A stretch of DNA of 64,000 bases from Xiphydria camelus (taxonomy: Eukaryota > Arthropoda > Insecta > Hymenoptera > Xiphydriidae). The notes beneath the pieces are model-generated. The model was not told the DNA's origin. It searched no databases and saw nothing but the letters and a program-made list of their open reading frames with translations. The translations under genes and the position numbers were made by a program. Position 1 is the stretch's first letter, and each line of letters opens with the position of its first letter. The stretch spans positions 6,019,001 through 6,083,000 of the forward strand of contig OY783198.1 in the NCBI GenBank assembly GCA_963678675.1, given 5' to 3'. Shown here in pieces: positions 22,087 through 33,069 of the stretch.

Positions 22087-23431
22087 CGATCGGACGGACG
22101 TCTTTGTTTTACGTCCGAGGGGCTCTGCTTTCCACGTATCTACTCTTGCATGTTAATAAGTCGAGGCAAGATCGAAGCAAAAAGCATTTGAGCGGGCTAT
22201 AGTACGACATAATTCGAGGTAGAGACGGAGGGAGGAAGAGGAAACGTTTGGACAGAGGGTGAAATGCCGCGAGAGAAGCAGAAGGAATAGAGAGGGCGAT
22301 TGCCAACGATTTGGAAACGAAAAGCGACTCCGAGCAAGCTTTGAATCGCGGGCAATCGGAATCGTCTTCTCGAGAGAGCGTATCGGTCCGAGAGAGGAAT
22401 TCGGGGGAAGAGAAAATTTGCCTAAATCGATTAATCCGCGTTGGAGGCGCGGCGATCGGTCTCTCCTCTCGCTTTCTCTCGCGCTCGCCGACGCGCATTC
22501 GACCGATGTTCTCTCGCTCCTCCGATTTCTCTCTCCGCGGAGGAGAGCGACGAATAGAAGGGGTTGCCGCGACGACGGCGGAGCAGGGGAGAGACGCGGC
22601 AGGCGAGGAGCCGGCGACCACCCGAGGGACGTCGAGGCATCGAGGGTTGCCGCGCGCGTCTGTGTTCTCTCGAGTGTATACGCGTGTACACGAGAGCGAA
22701 GTTGCCGCGGAGCGGCGAGAGAAGCGAAGAAGAGGGGCGCTTACTTTGCGCCCGCGGAGGAGAGATATTCCGAGAAAGAACTTGCGGAATCCTCATTCAT
22801 TGCTAATGAAATAACGGAGCTCTTCGAGGCAATTAAGCCTTTTACGGTCTTGGAGGGTTGGCCGGCGGCCCCGCGGGCGCCGCCGACGCCGCGCGAGGGG
22901 CCCGAGATAGGCGGCGTCCACACCGAGCTCCTCGTCATTTTCACTGCCGATAATCTTCTCGACGATTAAGCCCTTTATCGTCTCGAGCGACACGCGGGAA
23001 GCCGGGAGGCGCTTTCGCGCGGCCGATCGATCCCCCCCCCCCCCCCCTCGGGAGGATCTCGCGAGACGGCCACGGCGAGGTCGTCGCGCTCCGCGAAATT
23101 CGAGTCGCCCCACGCCAGCGTCGCCCGTCGTTTCAAAGCTCGGACTCCCCGCGTTGGAAGCGCGGCTGTATTACGGGAAACCCGCTCTCCGCGCTTCGGA
23201 CTCGCTCGTCCTCCGGAGTGGGGGAAGGAGGACAAGTGCCAGAGGGCCAACCCTCCCGAAGAAGCGCGTCGGAACGTAATTAAGGGACGAGTAAGGAGTA
23301 ATATTAAAGGGCGACCCTCTGAGGAGGCCGAGATAGGGGATGAGGAGGTCGAGGGCGGCTCTCAATTATGAATTATGCATTATTAAAAATGGATACCGGT
23401 AGGCACGGCGAAAAGGCGGACGGGCTTCTTA

Positions 23432-23481
<50 letters not shown>

Positions 23482-26348
23482 CGCTCTCTCCAGTTTCCTT
23501 GATTATATAATCCCGGTAAATTTAGATAAATCTCTCTCGGCGGCGGTATATGCCGCGCGCTAGGCCGGCCGGAAGGTACGGAGCTGTACGTATAAGTTAA
23601 GTTATGAACTGGAACTTTTCGAAAGACCGAGAGAGCAGGTATATCCGCGACTGCGGGGGGGGGAGGGGGTGGAAGTACGCATATATACGGATGGCGGTAG
23701 CGGCGAGCGAGAGTCGGAGGTAAAAGAGCGAAACGGCGGCGAGAGAAACAGACGAGAGGAAGAGAGGCGGACGTGGGGTGGCACGGAGAGTCTCGAGAGT
23801 CGTGCGAGTTATACTCGAGGGGTCCCACTTAGCTATTTGTCAAGGCGATGCGAATCTTTCCTCGGGAACGCGAGAAATCCTTCGTGAAATTTCTGAAAAA
23901 TATTTGCCGACCGTGGCAAATGGCTCGGCGGCGAAGACGGTCTCCGCGATTACGGCTGCACTCCGTCTCCGCGCCCCCTCCGCCCTCTGCCGCCGCTACC
24001 GCACGCGGTGCTTGCCGGCGATGTCATTACCTCGCATGGATTCGCCGGGCGCGCGGGGTGGGCGGGCCCGCCTCTTCGTATATGTACTCGGGGGTCTCGC
24101 GTGGGGTGGAAAGTCGGGCATCGGGAATCGCCGCGACGTCGGGGCGGGCGTTTGTGGTACACGTAAAAAAAAATTAGCAATTTCTTTCCAGTACCACTAG
24201 AAAGAAAAACACGTTTCTTCTCCCGTTCGGAAGCGTCAAGCCGAGCGGGACGACCAAATTTCGACGGCCGTTCGAGAGGGGAAGTCGACGGTCGACCGAC
24301 GATAATTTGGTATCGGCCGCACGCACGGTTTACGGAGTTTAAAAAGTCATCATATCCGCCGGCGAGAGTTTCGCGATAAACCTGAAGCGCGCGCGCGGTT
24401 GATACGTCGCGTCGGATGCGGAATGCGGATTGGGAGGGGCGAAGGAACCGCTTTGAGATACGGGGGCGCGACGCGGTCTATCGATTTTACGATTCCGGGA
24501 AAATTACGATTTCACTCGGCGAGGAGGGAGGGGGACGAGCGAGATTCTCGAGCTTCGATTTTCCGGGGAGAACCCTATTTTTTCCCGTACGTTCTTTTCC
24601 TTTTCCCTCGACTCCATCCGCTTTTCTCGTGCTTACAAATTCGTCGCGACGAGGAATCTTGTCCTCTTTCGAGATCTGGAGATTTTTATCTCTCTCCCCC
24701 TCCCTCTCTCTTTTCCTCTCTCCCTTTCCCTTTCTCACGGCTCGCGTCCCTCTAACGCGAGCGCGGGCGCGGTAGAAATCTGGGACAATAAGGCGCCCGC
24801 AAGAGATAAGGCATTTAGCGGGGACCACGTGGAAAACAATTCGCCGTCGAGTTCCGTCGGAAGCAACGAAAGTAAGAACCTCTCCGGGGACACGAGCGCG
24901 CGCCGAGGGGGAGAGTCGAAAAAGGGAGGAGATAATGAGAGCGAAGAAGGAAAAGATACACGCGTACACCGCGCGACGAGGAAGGGCCGCGGTGGAGAGT
25001 GGCTCGTAATTCTCGGAGATCGACTAAAGTAGCTCCCGAGGCGCGGCGGGGGTTGGAAGCGGGGGCGAACGGCGAATAGAATAAAAAGAAGGCTTATCCA
25101 TTGTAGCGCGCGGGATTAAATACGGCGTGGAGATACGGCGCGGAATACACGCGCGGAGGTCGATGCAATTTCGCGAAAGGACGCGCCGCCGCGCGGGCGA
25201 GATGCGGGTGAATCGTGGAGGAGGAGAGCAGCGCGCGCGGATACTCGTGCGTGTCGTCGCCGCTGCGCCGAGCGAGCGTCGTCGTGTCCGTGCATCGTCG
25301 ACGTGCCTCGCACGGCGTGTAACCTGCACCGCGGCGCGCGCTCGCTCACGTGTCTGCGCTGCCTTGATTTATACGTAATATATTCGGTGGCTGTAACGTC
25401 GCGCCGTTTGAAATATGAACGCTTTGCGATATTATTCGAACGTCCTACATCGGAGAGTGTAACGAACTCTCGACGTTTTCGCGTTGTGAGCGCGCGCGGG
25501 GCCTGCCCCCCCCCCTCGCTTTCTCCCTACTCCGCTTCGGCCCGAGTCGCTCTCGCGTCTCGTTGGCTTTTTGACGAACGAAGAGGACGCGGATGAGCGC
25601 TAGACTGGGAGCGTGGTGCGGCGCGCCGTCCTTCCCTTCCGCGTATATATGTATATAGATAGGCGCACATCCATATGCATCAGTTGCAGCGCAATAATTG
25701 TATGCACCTACGAGCGTAGGGGAGAGTATAGGTCTCCTCCGAGGCGTGCACCTACTCCTCGCGCTTTTTCGTTACCGCGCGCGCGAAAATCGTCGACGCC
25801 CCGTGTTATTTTCATCGTTAAACGAACTCCGTGTAACGACGTTCGAAGCATTTTTCAACCCCCATCGGCCGGCTGCTGGGTTTAAAATTTTAATCGACGT
25901 TAAATGCGCGCGAGAGGGCGAGCGAGAGCGAAAGCAATCGAAGCGCGGCGGGGACGGACGTGGAATTTTGTTCGACGTCGGGTCTCTCTCCGCGACCGCC
26001 CCCCCCCCCCCCCCCCCCTCCCTGATATATTATATATCTACATTGGGGTTGGTCGGAACACGCGCGCTCGTCCTAGATACACAGTGTCCGTTATATGTTG
26101 CACGCGTGTGTTTGCGTATCGGGGGATCGCGTCGGGGGAGTGTAAGTGTGTTTACGGTGTTTCGCAGAGTGGAAGGGGGAAGTACATCGTCCCTTAAGAT
26201 TTTGCGAAAAATCGAGTCATAATTCGGACGCATTTTTCGGCGTGAATTTCGGGATCACGGTAATTTTAGGTCGACGTCTCTAGAGGGATATGAGAAAATA
26301 ATGTGATTGAACGTAACGATACATTTATTTCCTTCCATAAAATCGTTA
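22087..26348. other. No gene seen; CpG- and purine/pyrimidine-biased DNA
   Basis: The + strand is purine-rich at 22230-22800 and pyrimidine-rich at 24590-24750. Homopolymer C runs lie at 23032-23047 and 25998-26018. Contains the (TC)n tract at 23434. Long open frames (up to about 236 codons) overlap on opposite strands and have no recognisable domain. Confidence 0.5.
23434..23480. repeat. (TC)n microsatellite
   Basis: About 45 bp of pure TC dinucleotide, then GCTCGCTC. Such tracts read as GAGA on the other strand and can bind GAGA-type factors in insects, but no function is shown here. Confidence 0.9.
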
Positions 26349-26573
26349 CGCTGAAAAAACAAAATTTGCTTGATCGAAAGAAACGTATTTTTGAATAGTC
26401 CTAAGAGCATATTTATTCGATTAGAATGAATATCGATTGAACGAATATAAATATTATTCGTTTAATTCAATATAATTGGGATCAAATATCGATATTCATT
26501 CGAATCGAATAAATGTGCTCTTAGGACTGTCCAGAAGCATGTTTATTTCGATCAAGCGAATTTTCTCACAGTG
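26349..26573. mobile_element. MITE family C, copy 2
   Basis: A 225-bp fold-back flanked by TA on both sides (26347-26348, 26574-26575). Both arms carry GCTTGATCGAAA, AATAGTCCTAAGAGCA-like and TTTATTCGATT blocks as inverted pairs; the ends are CGCTGAAAAAAC and TTTTCTCACAGTG. Confidence 0.85.
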
Positions 26574-26650
26574 TAAATTCTCGTCTTTCCTCGAAGATTC
26601 CGAAGCATCTTCGAAGCCCGAATGTATCTAGTATCAGATTTCGAGCGACG

Positions 26651-26911
26651 CACCCAGGAAAAAGTTCTAGTTGAATACGAACATGTGTGATGGAAAAATT
26701 TATTTCAGATTAATAGAGGAATTTATTCACATCGAACAAAAGTCTGTTTAAATCAAATTGATGTTCTATTAGGTTCTTTTACTCGATTAAAAAGATATGC
26801 GAAACATTGATCAAATTCTGATAGACTTTTGTTCGATGTGAATAAATTCCTATTTATCTCAAATACATTTTTCCACCAGGTTCGTATTCAACCAGACATT
26901 TTTCCTCAGTG
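26651..26911. mobile_element. MITE family D, copy 2
   Basis: An uninterrupted D element: left end CACCCAGGAAAAAGTTCTAG, right end CATTTTTCCTCAGTG. Arms carry GTTGAATACGAAC and GTTCGTATTCAAC as inverted pair and TTTATTCACATCGAACAAAAG with its complement. It gives the unoccupied reference for the B insertion at 48.06 kb. Flanks CG/CA. Confidence 0.8.
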
Positions 26912-26913
26912 CA

Positions 26914-28322
26914 ACGACGATGACGACTCGTTCACTGTACTACTTTGCGAATTCGAATCAGAGGTGTCACGGTTGGTCTCGCTCGCACATCTCCGGAGCA
27001 TCCCACACTCGCGACGGCTCTCTTTTAAGCTATTTTTCTTTCGCCAAGCCGGATGATTCGCGCGCGCGGTTTATACGTTCCGGCAGGATATTGGAAGCTG
27101 GTTATACATCAGGCGCGCTCGCGCGGTTCAAGGGCGACAGTAGCGGGAAGCGCTCGCAGGAAATTGGTTTTGTCTGGATGTCCGACTATTTGGATGTTTC
27201 CCCTCGCAGCGGAAGTCGCGACGGTATATATCGGTTCTTTGGCCCACGAAAGAGAGCCGCCGGAACGGCCGGCTCTCCGGTGGGACTTTCGTTCGCCGGA
27301 GTCTCTTCCGTCCCGCGAGGTCGCGTCGGTTCGCCCTCGATTTCCCCGGTGACCCGTCGACGGGTAGACGACGCCCGACAACGCGCGTAGACGAGGACAC
27401 ACCGGCGTCTCTTTTGGCGAATATTTCGCTATCCATCGGCGGTTTTATTAATTCACGACGATTTCGCATCGAGCTAAAACCCCCCTCTCCCTCCCTCTCT
27501 GTCTTTATCTCTGGCGGGGTGTTTCTTAATTAAAGGTGAAAAAAAAAAAGTCGTCGGTAAATCACCTAAGCGAGGAGTATTTTTGCGGCTCTCGTAGCTC
27601 GACTAAGGGCTGCGCCGCGTAATGAGGGTAGATAGCTAGGAGGGTCGGTAGAGAGGGGCGGCGGAGCGAGGGGTCGGCCGAACCACCTGCCACCCCCGAC
27701 CCTTTTCCAAGCGCTCATCATCACACACACAATATAGAGGAGGCGACCCCGTTGATGGAGTACCACCCTGTGTATTATCTCCACTCCACGCGCGCGGGGG
27801 TGAGCCTCGCGCGGCGCGGCAAAGCTGAAGATATTTTTTATTAATTTTCTGCGAGATTACGGGGGAGCCGCGCCTATACCTGCTCGTACTGACGGCAATA
27901 ACGCTGCCATGTGCGCGCGCGCGCGCGCGCGCGGGGGTAGTATTACTGTTGAGTGGGGGAGACGAGACGCGGGGATGTATTTAATACATGCTGATGTGTT
28001 AATTGTACTTTGATTCTGAGATCGTCAGCACGACGGACACATCACAGTCGGCGTGAATGCATTTTGAAATTCACTATAACATTTTCACGAATCCGCCTGC
28101 AGAGAATTGTGTCGCGCGTGGGGGTAGTTTTATCGGTTAGAAGGGGACAGGGATGCGGCGGGGAATTTAATTCGCTGGAATATCCGTAATAGAGTGTTTT
28201 TTTAATATTAAAGGTATCTATTTCAATCAGATCGCATCGACGCTGAAGAGAAGAGGCAAGAGAAGAGAAGACGTTATTCATCACGCGGAGTATCATACGT
28301 TATTTGACATTCTCTGATAGTG
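26914..28322. other. No gene seen; CpG-rich unique DNA
   Basis: Contains a CG run at 27912-27933. Otherwise no repeat, RNA or exon that I can support. Confidence 0.45.
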
Positions 28323-28324
28323 TA

Positions 28325-28905
28325 GCGAGACAAATTTTATTTCAAAATGTAGCAGTCGATTTTAGAAAGCACGGAGAAAAAGCTCCGGGTTAGAAATCTA
28401 GCGACAGTGTAGTCATGAATTCGGTTAAATGCTATACTGTATAAAATTGACTTCTGTCTGACGTAAACTTCAATCCTATAGGTACAGTTGTATACAGTAC
28501 ATGTAAGTCCTATATAGTATAATATTAAACTGAATTCACAACTGTCCCATCTAAAGTAAATTTAATATAATTGTGCACATCAAGTTTTTATGCAATACGT
28601 GATTATGAAAATTAATATTATATAATCCGTAGTAATATACCTAAAATTTATAAGGAGCTCCTTAGTTATGAAAACAAATATATTTCCTTATGAAACAAAT
28701 TTGTATTTTTAATGTACTTTTGTATAAAGCTTTGTTCTAACAGGTGATTATGAAAATTAATATACCGATATATCTACTAGTAGCAAAGCTTTATATAAAA
28801 GTACCTATATTAAAAAAATACAAATTTTTTACAGTGTACCTGGCGTTCTTCCTCCATACTTTCTGGGTTCGACTGCTACTCCTCGAAACATCCTTTTTCT
28901 CAGTG
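28325..28905. mobile_element. MITE family E, copy 2, carrying L
   Basis: TA flanks both ends (28323-28324, 28906-28907). The left part has TTTCAAAATGTAGCAGTCGA and GAATTCGGTTAAATGC; the right end reads GGGTTCGACTGCTACT ... CCTTTTTCTCAGTG, its complement. The family L insertion separates the GAATTCACAACTGTCCCATC block from the CCTGGCG block that are adjacent in other E copies. Confidence 0.8.
28554..28836. mobile_element. MITE family L, copy 1, nested in E
   Basis: Matches 40128-40322: shared blocks AAATTTAATATAATTG, GATTATGAAAATTAATAT, TAAAAGTA and TACAAATTTTTTACAGTG. The right end is CACTGTAAAAAA-type. TA occurs on each side (28552-28553, 28837-28838). The left terminus seems shortened. Confidence 0.65.
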
Positions 28906-28907
28906 TA

Positions 28908-31209
28908 CCGCACCGATCCACCTGTAGTCGGACATCCTTGCCCGCACTATTCACGCGATTTATTCAGCGCATCGCGCGTGTCGCCCTCTTCCACCCCTAC
29001 GGATACACACACGCCCATCTCAACTATACGAGACGTTCGCGTCCCGCGCGTCCGTCAGTCTAAAAGTCGTAACGCGCCAACCGCGCGCCCGAAGTTGCAA
29101 CTCACCGCGCCGCGATTTACGACGAGTCGAAAAATCGCAACGCGAGCTACCGCCTATATACACGGCCGCGCGTCAACCGCTGCGATTTACGAGACACACC
29201 GGTGTAACTTCAATTTGCATAAGCGATCGCGCGCGCGCGCGCGCGAATGGAAACGCGCGTGTACGCACGAGATATACGCGCGTCGTATAAATCAATCGGC
29301 GTGCCTGGAAGACAGGTAACTGGGCTCCCCCCCCCCCTCCGCCGCGCGGAAAGTCCATGGCGAAAGGAGAGGCGAGGGGGAAAATCCTTTGCTACTCTCG
29401 TTCCTCGGGCGCGGCGGGCTCGAGGGGGAGGTGGAAGAGAGCGAGGCGTATATATACATACATACGAGCCCTCTCTCTGCCTTATCTCGGAGCGCGGATA
29501 TGACATCGGCGCTCCGGCGCAGTGGACGGGGGTGGATTTCGACGGGGGAGGTCGCGCGCGGCTTGTGCGGGAATCATAAAGTCCGGGCGGGCGGGCGGGC
29601 CCGTTGGAAGAATTTTACAGCGTGTATACGCGAGGCACGAGGGGGTTGTCGCGGAGGAGAGCGTGTACCACCTACCCTTGTCTCGCCGTTTGAGTCGGCT
29701 ATATTTTATATCGGGACCCCCCGCTCTCGCGCTCGCAAGGCCGCTTCAGACCTGTTTCACAGCGGCGGGATGGAGAGGGGAGAGAGGGAGAGGCGAGAGT
29801 CAGCGACACAACCCCTTATATTCGTACATAATCGAAATTTGCCAACCCTTTCCTCCTACGCGAGGCGTCGCTATACGGAGGGGTGTTTTTTTATACGATT
29901 AAAACTTCAGCCCCCGTCGTTCACCCTCGAGCCGAATTTTTCAGACTTTCGCCCGCGCGGCGCGCCGGGCTGAGTCGACGCCGCGTCGTTAGGAGGGACG
30001 GATACGACGTCATATCCCGCGCGCCCCCATCGATCGCGCCCTTTGAGCGCGGTCGTTCGAGGGCTGGAGGTTTGTACACTCGCCGCCGCGCTACCTCGAG
30101 CCCATACCCCGTCGGATGCTGGAGATGTATCGATCGAGATGACACGCACGGTATACGCGCCGGAGACCACATCGCGGCGGATTTCGCTCAATCCCCGTCG
30201 CGAGAGTCGTCGCTCCTTCGCGCCGCGCCATCACGCGAGAGAGGACACTCAATTAAATCTAATTCGCTGATCCGGCCGTTTCGCCCGGTCGGCGCCGAGA
30301 TAAGAAGCGAGAGAATCCCGCGGGATTTTTATTCTCCCGAAAGAAAAATGACGAGCTCTCCTTCTCGTCCCGACTGCTCGCTCGCTCGCTCGCTCGCCCG
30401 CCCTCCACGCCTCCGACCCGCCAATTTGGTCGGTCGAGTCAGCGTTATTTCTCCGGTTTTTGTCGCTCGCGCCCCCATCGCGCGCGCCACGCTTCGTCTA
30501 CCTTTTCCTGCAGCGCCCCTCGAGGCGCCGCCGCCGCCGCCGGGGAGAACTCCGAGCCGCGGGACACATCGACGGTGTGATAACTGTCACTCTAATTATT
30601 CCCGATAACATTGCTGCGGAATGGGAGGGACATTTATAGCCCCTGGCTACGTCGTGGAGGGGGAGGGTGAGAATACGGGAGAAAAAATATCCCGGGATAA
30701 TCGAGATCGTCGAAGGTTTCGCGTGCCCACGTCATCTCGAGTGCGCGATGCGCCGTGGGAATTAATCGACGACCATTCGCGGTTCATCCCTTCCTCGTAA
30801 CACATACACGCGCACCTCTCCTCCGCGAGAACCTCGTCCCATAACTGTACCTATCCTCCGTCTCGAGTTTCGCGCGAGATTCCGGACCGCGCGCGAGACG
30901 CGCTTACGACGCTGGCTCACGCGAGAGCGAGCCACCCCTCGAGGATAAATAACAATTGACACGAACACCCGCGCGCTGACAGCACTGAAAAACTGATGCG
31001 GATGGCCATTGCTTTGCATGTATGGTATAAGCGCATTTTCTACCTTATATTATTAACGGTTTAAGGTGGAATTTGCATCTAAATTATGTTCGACCTTATG
31101 CACGTACTTATAAAGAACAAATTCCCGCATCTAACTCAAATTTCACAAAAATGGACTTGGCGGGTTTTGCATCTATACCCCTCATTTTTACCTATAACGG
31201 GGATGTAGA
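28908..31209. other. No gene seen; CpG-rich unique DNA
   Basis: Highly CpG-rich with a CG run at 29227-29246 and a C run at 29328-29337. The long open frames at 29.4-30.6 kb are overlapping and low complexity. Confidence 0.45.
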
Positions 31210-31211
31210 TA

Positions 31212-31434
31212 CACTGAGCAAAAAATGTACTCGATCGAAACAAACGTGCCTTTGGATAGTCCCAAGAGCGTATTTATTCGATTTAAGTGAATATCGGTTG
31301 GACGCAAATATTATATTTTTGAATTAATTAGATATTATTTGAATCAAATCGATATTTATTTAAATCGAATAAATACGCCCTTGGGACTATCCAAAGGCAC
31401 GTTTATTTCGATCAAGTAAATTGTTATCTCAGTG
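31212..31434. mobile_element. MITE family C, copy 3
   Basis: A 223-bp near-palindrome, CACTGAGCAAAAAATGTAC to TTATCTCAGTG, with TA on both sides (31210-31211, 31435-31436). Arms pair over about 85 bp through GGATAGTCCCAAGAGCGTAT. It is nearly identical to copy 4 only 1.4 kb away. Confidence 0.9.
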
Positions 31435-31436
31435 TA

Positions 31437-32846
31437 ATATAGATAATGTCCGCCTTGTGTGTGTGAGGTGGACATGTGCATATTACAGGGTTAAATATCT
31501 ACTAGTCACGCCATCTGTTAGGTACGGCAGACCGGGCCACGAGTGTCCCGGGGCTTTCCTCCGAATCGTCCCGGGTCCGCGATACGGCGCGTCCCTCGAG
31601 ATCGTCACGGTCGTTCTCAGCCGCGGCGCTCTTCGCCTCGTCAACGATTCGCGCGCGAAAGAACATCGGTCACGGGGGCGCGCCGCCTGGCGTTGCCCCA
31701 GGTCCGGGAACTGTACGGCGAGCGCGGAAAAAGAAGAACCGTGGCTCGGTGTGGGTCGCTGCAGCGACGCGCGTTGTGCCTCGAACTTGTTTACTTCTTT
31801 ATAGCGCCGGTGGTGAGAGGGTGTGCGCGGCGCGCGAAAAGCGAGCCTCTCGGACGCGCGCGTGTACATAACGCCGGCGAGGATTCTGCATTCTTTGCCG
31901 TGAGAGCGCGAGGGATCGCGCCTTTTCTTCTCTTCTTCATTTTCCCTCCGGTGGAACGGCCGCCCTCTCCGCCTTCCCCGCGGCGACGCGCGGGCTCTTC
32001 TCGCGCCCTCTCCGCCAAAGTCGCTCCGCCATCCGGAGCACACACCCCTTTCCGCGCGCTCGAGGCGACGCACGTTCGCCCTTTTACGAACGCGAACGCG
32101 CCGCTGCCTGTAGTCTCGCGCGGCGTCCCTTCAGCGAGGGTGGAAGCGGCGATGCACGATGGCGCCGCGGCTCCCTTCTTCAGGGTAGAGACGCTCGCTT
32201 TAAAAACTTTCCAACGCGGCGCGCAACTCCGCTGAAAGGGTTTCGGCTCTTCTCGCGCCTCCACCCCGCCTTCCGCCCCTCCCGTCTCGGCGCTACACAC
32301 GTGGAGGGCCGTTGCGCGACAATGCGACGCTACGCGACGCTTTAAATTAAAGAGCGCGCCGGTCGTCGCGACGCCCGGAGGTGCGAGAGTCGCGGAAGCT
32401 GGCGGATAGGGGTGCGAGGGGGAGGGACGAGCGAAGCAGGCGAAATTGCGAGCTTCGCCAGACCGCGAGACAAGGTCGAACAATTGGGAACGCCGTGGGG
32501 GCGGGTGGTGGGAAACGATTGAACTCGAGGGAAAGCGATGCGCGCGAGAAATTCCGGGCGGGCGCCGCCGGTGGTGCGGAGACGGTGTTATATCGGCGGG
32601 AGGGAACGAAGGGGTATAGTGACGCGAGATTGAGAGCGGATGAAAGAACGGGGGTGGTGGGCGCGGGGGCGCCGCGAATCCTCAGCCGCGGAATTTAAGG
32701 GGGATGCCGCGATAGTATCGTTTCTCGCGGAGAGAAGCGCGCGCGCGCGTCCTGATTTGTCGTTCCGCTCGTATTTTGCGCGGGGAGTTCCCCGATTGTT
32801 ATCTTATGTACCGATGTCGGGAAAAAAATGACTGTGTACCTACGTG
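31437..32846. other. No gene seen; CpG-rich unique DNA between two C elements
   Basis: A CpG-rich segment flanked by two near-identical C elements, which could pair with each other. The + strand is purine-rich at 32380-32680. No gene supported. Confidence 0.45.
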
Positions 32847-33069
32847 CACTGAGAAAACAATTTACTTGATCGAAATAAACGTACCTTTGGATAGTCCCAA
32901 GAGCGTATTTATTCGATTTAAATGAATATCGGTTGGGCGCAAATATTAGATTATTGCATCAATTAGATTTTATTTGAATCAAATCGATATTCATTTAAAT
33001 CGAATAAATACGCTCTTGGGACTATCCAAAGGCACGTTTATTTCGATCAAGTACATTTTTTTCTCAGTG
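32847..33069. mobile_element. MITE family C, copy 4
   Basis: A 223-bp near-perfect fold-back (arms of about 85 bp, CTTTGGATAGTCCCAAGAGC on the left and its complement on the right). Ends are CACTGAGAAAAC and TTTTTCTCAGTG. The flanking dinucleotide is TG on both sides, not TA. Confidence 0.9.

Noticed and set aside
22259..22969. 236-codon open frame
   Set aside because: Purine-biased DNA (Arg/Glu/Gly-rich product) overlapped by equally long frames on the other strand; no recognisable protein.
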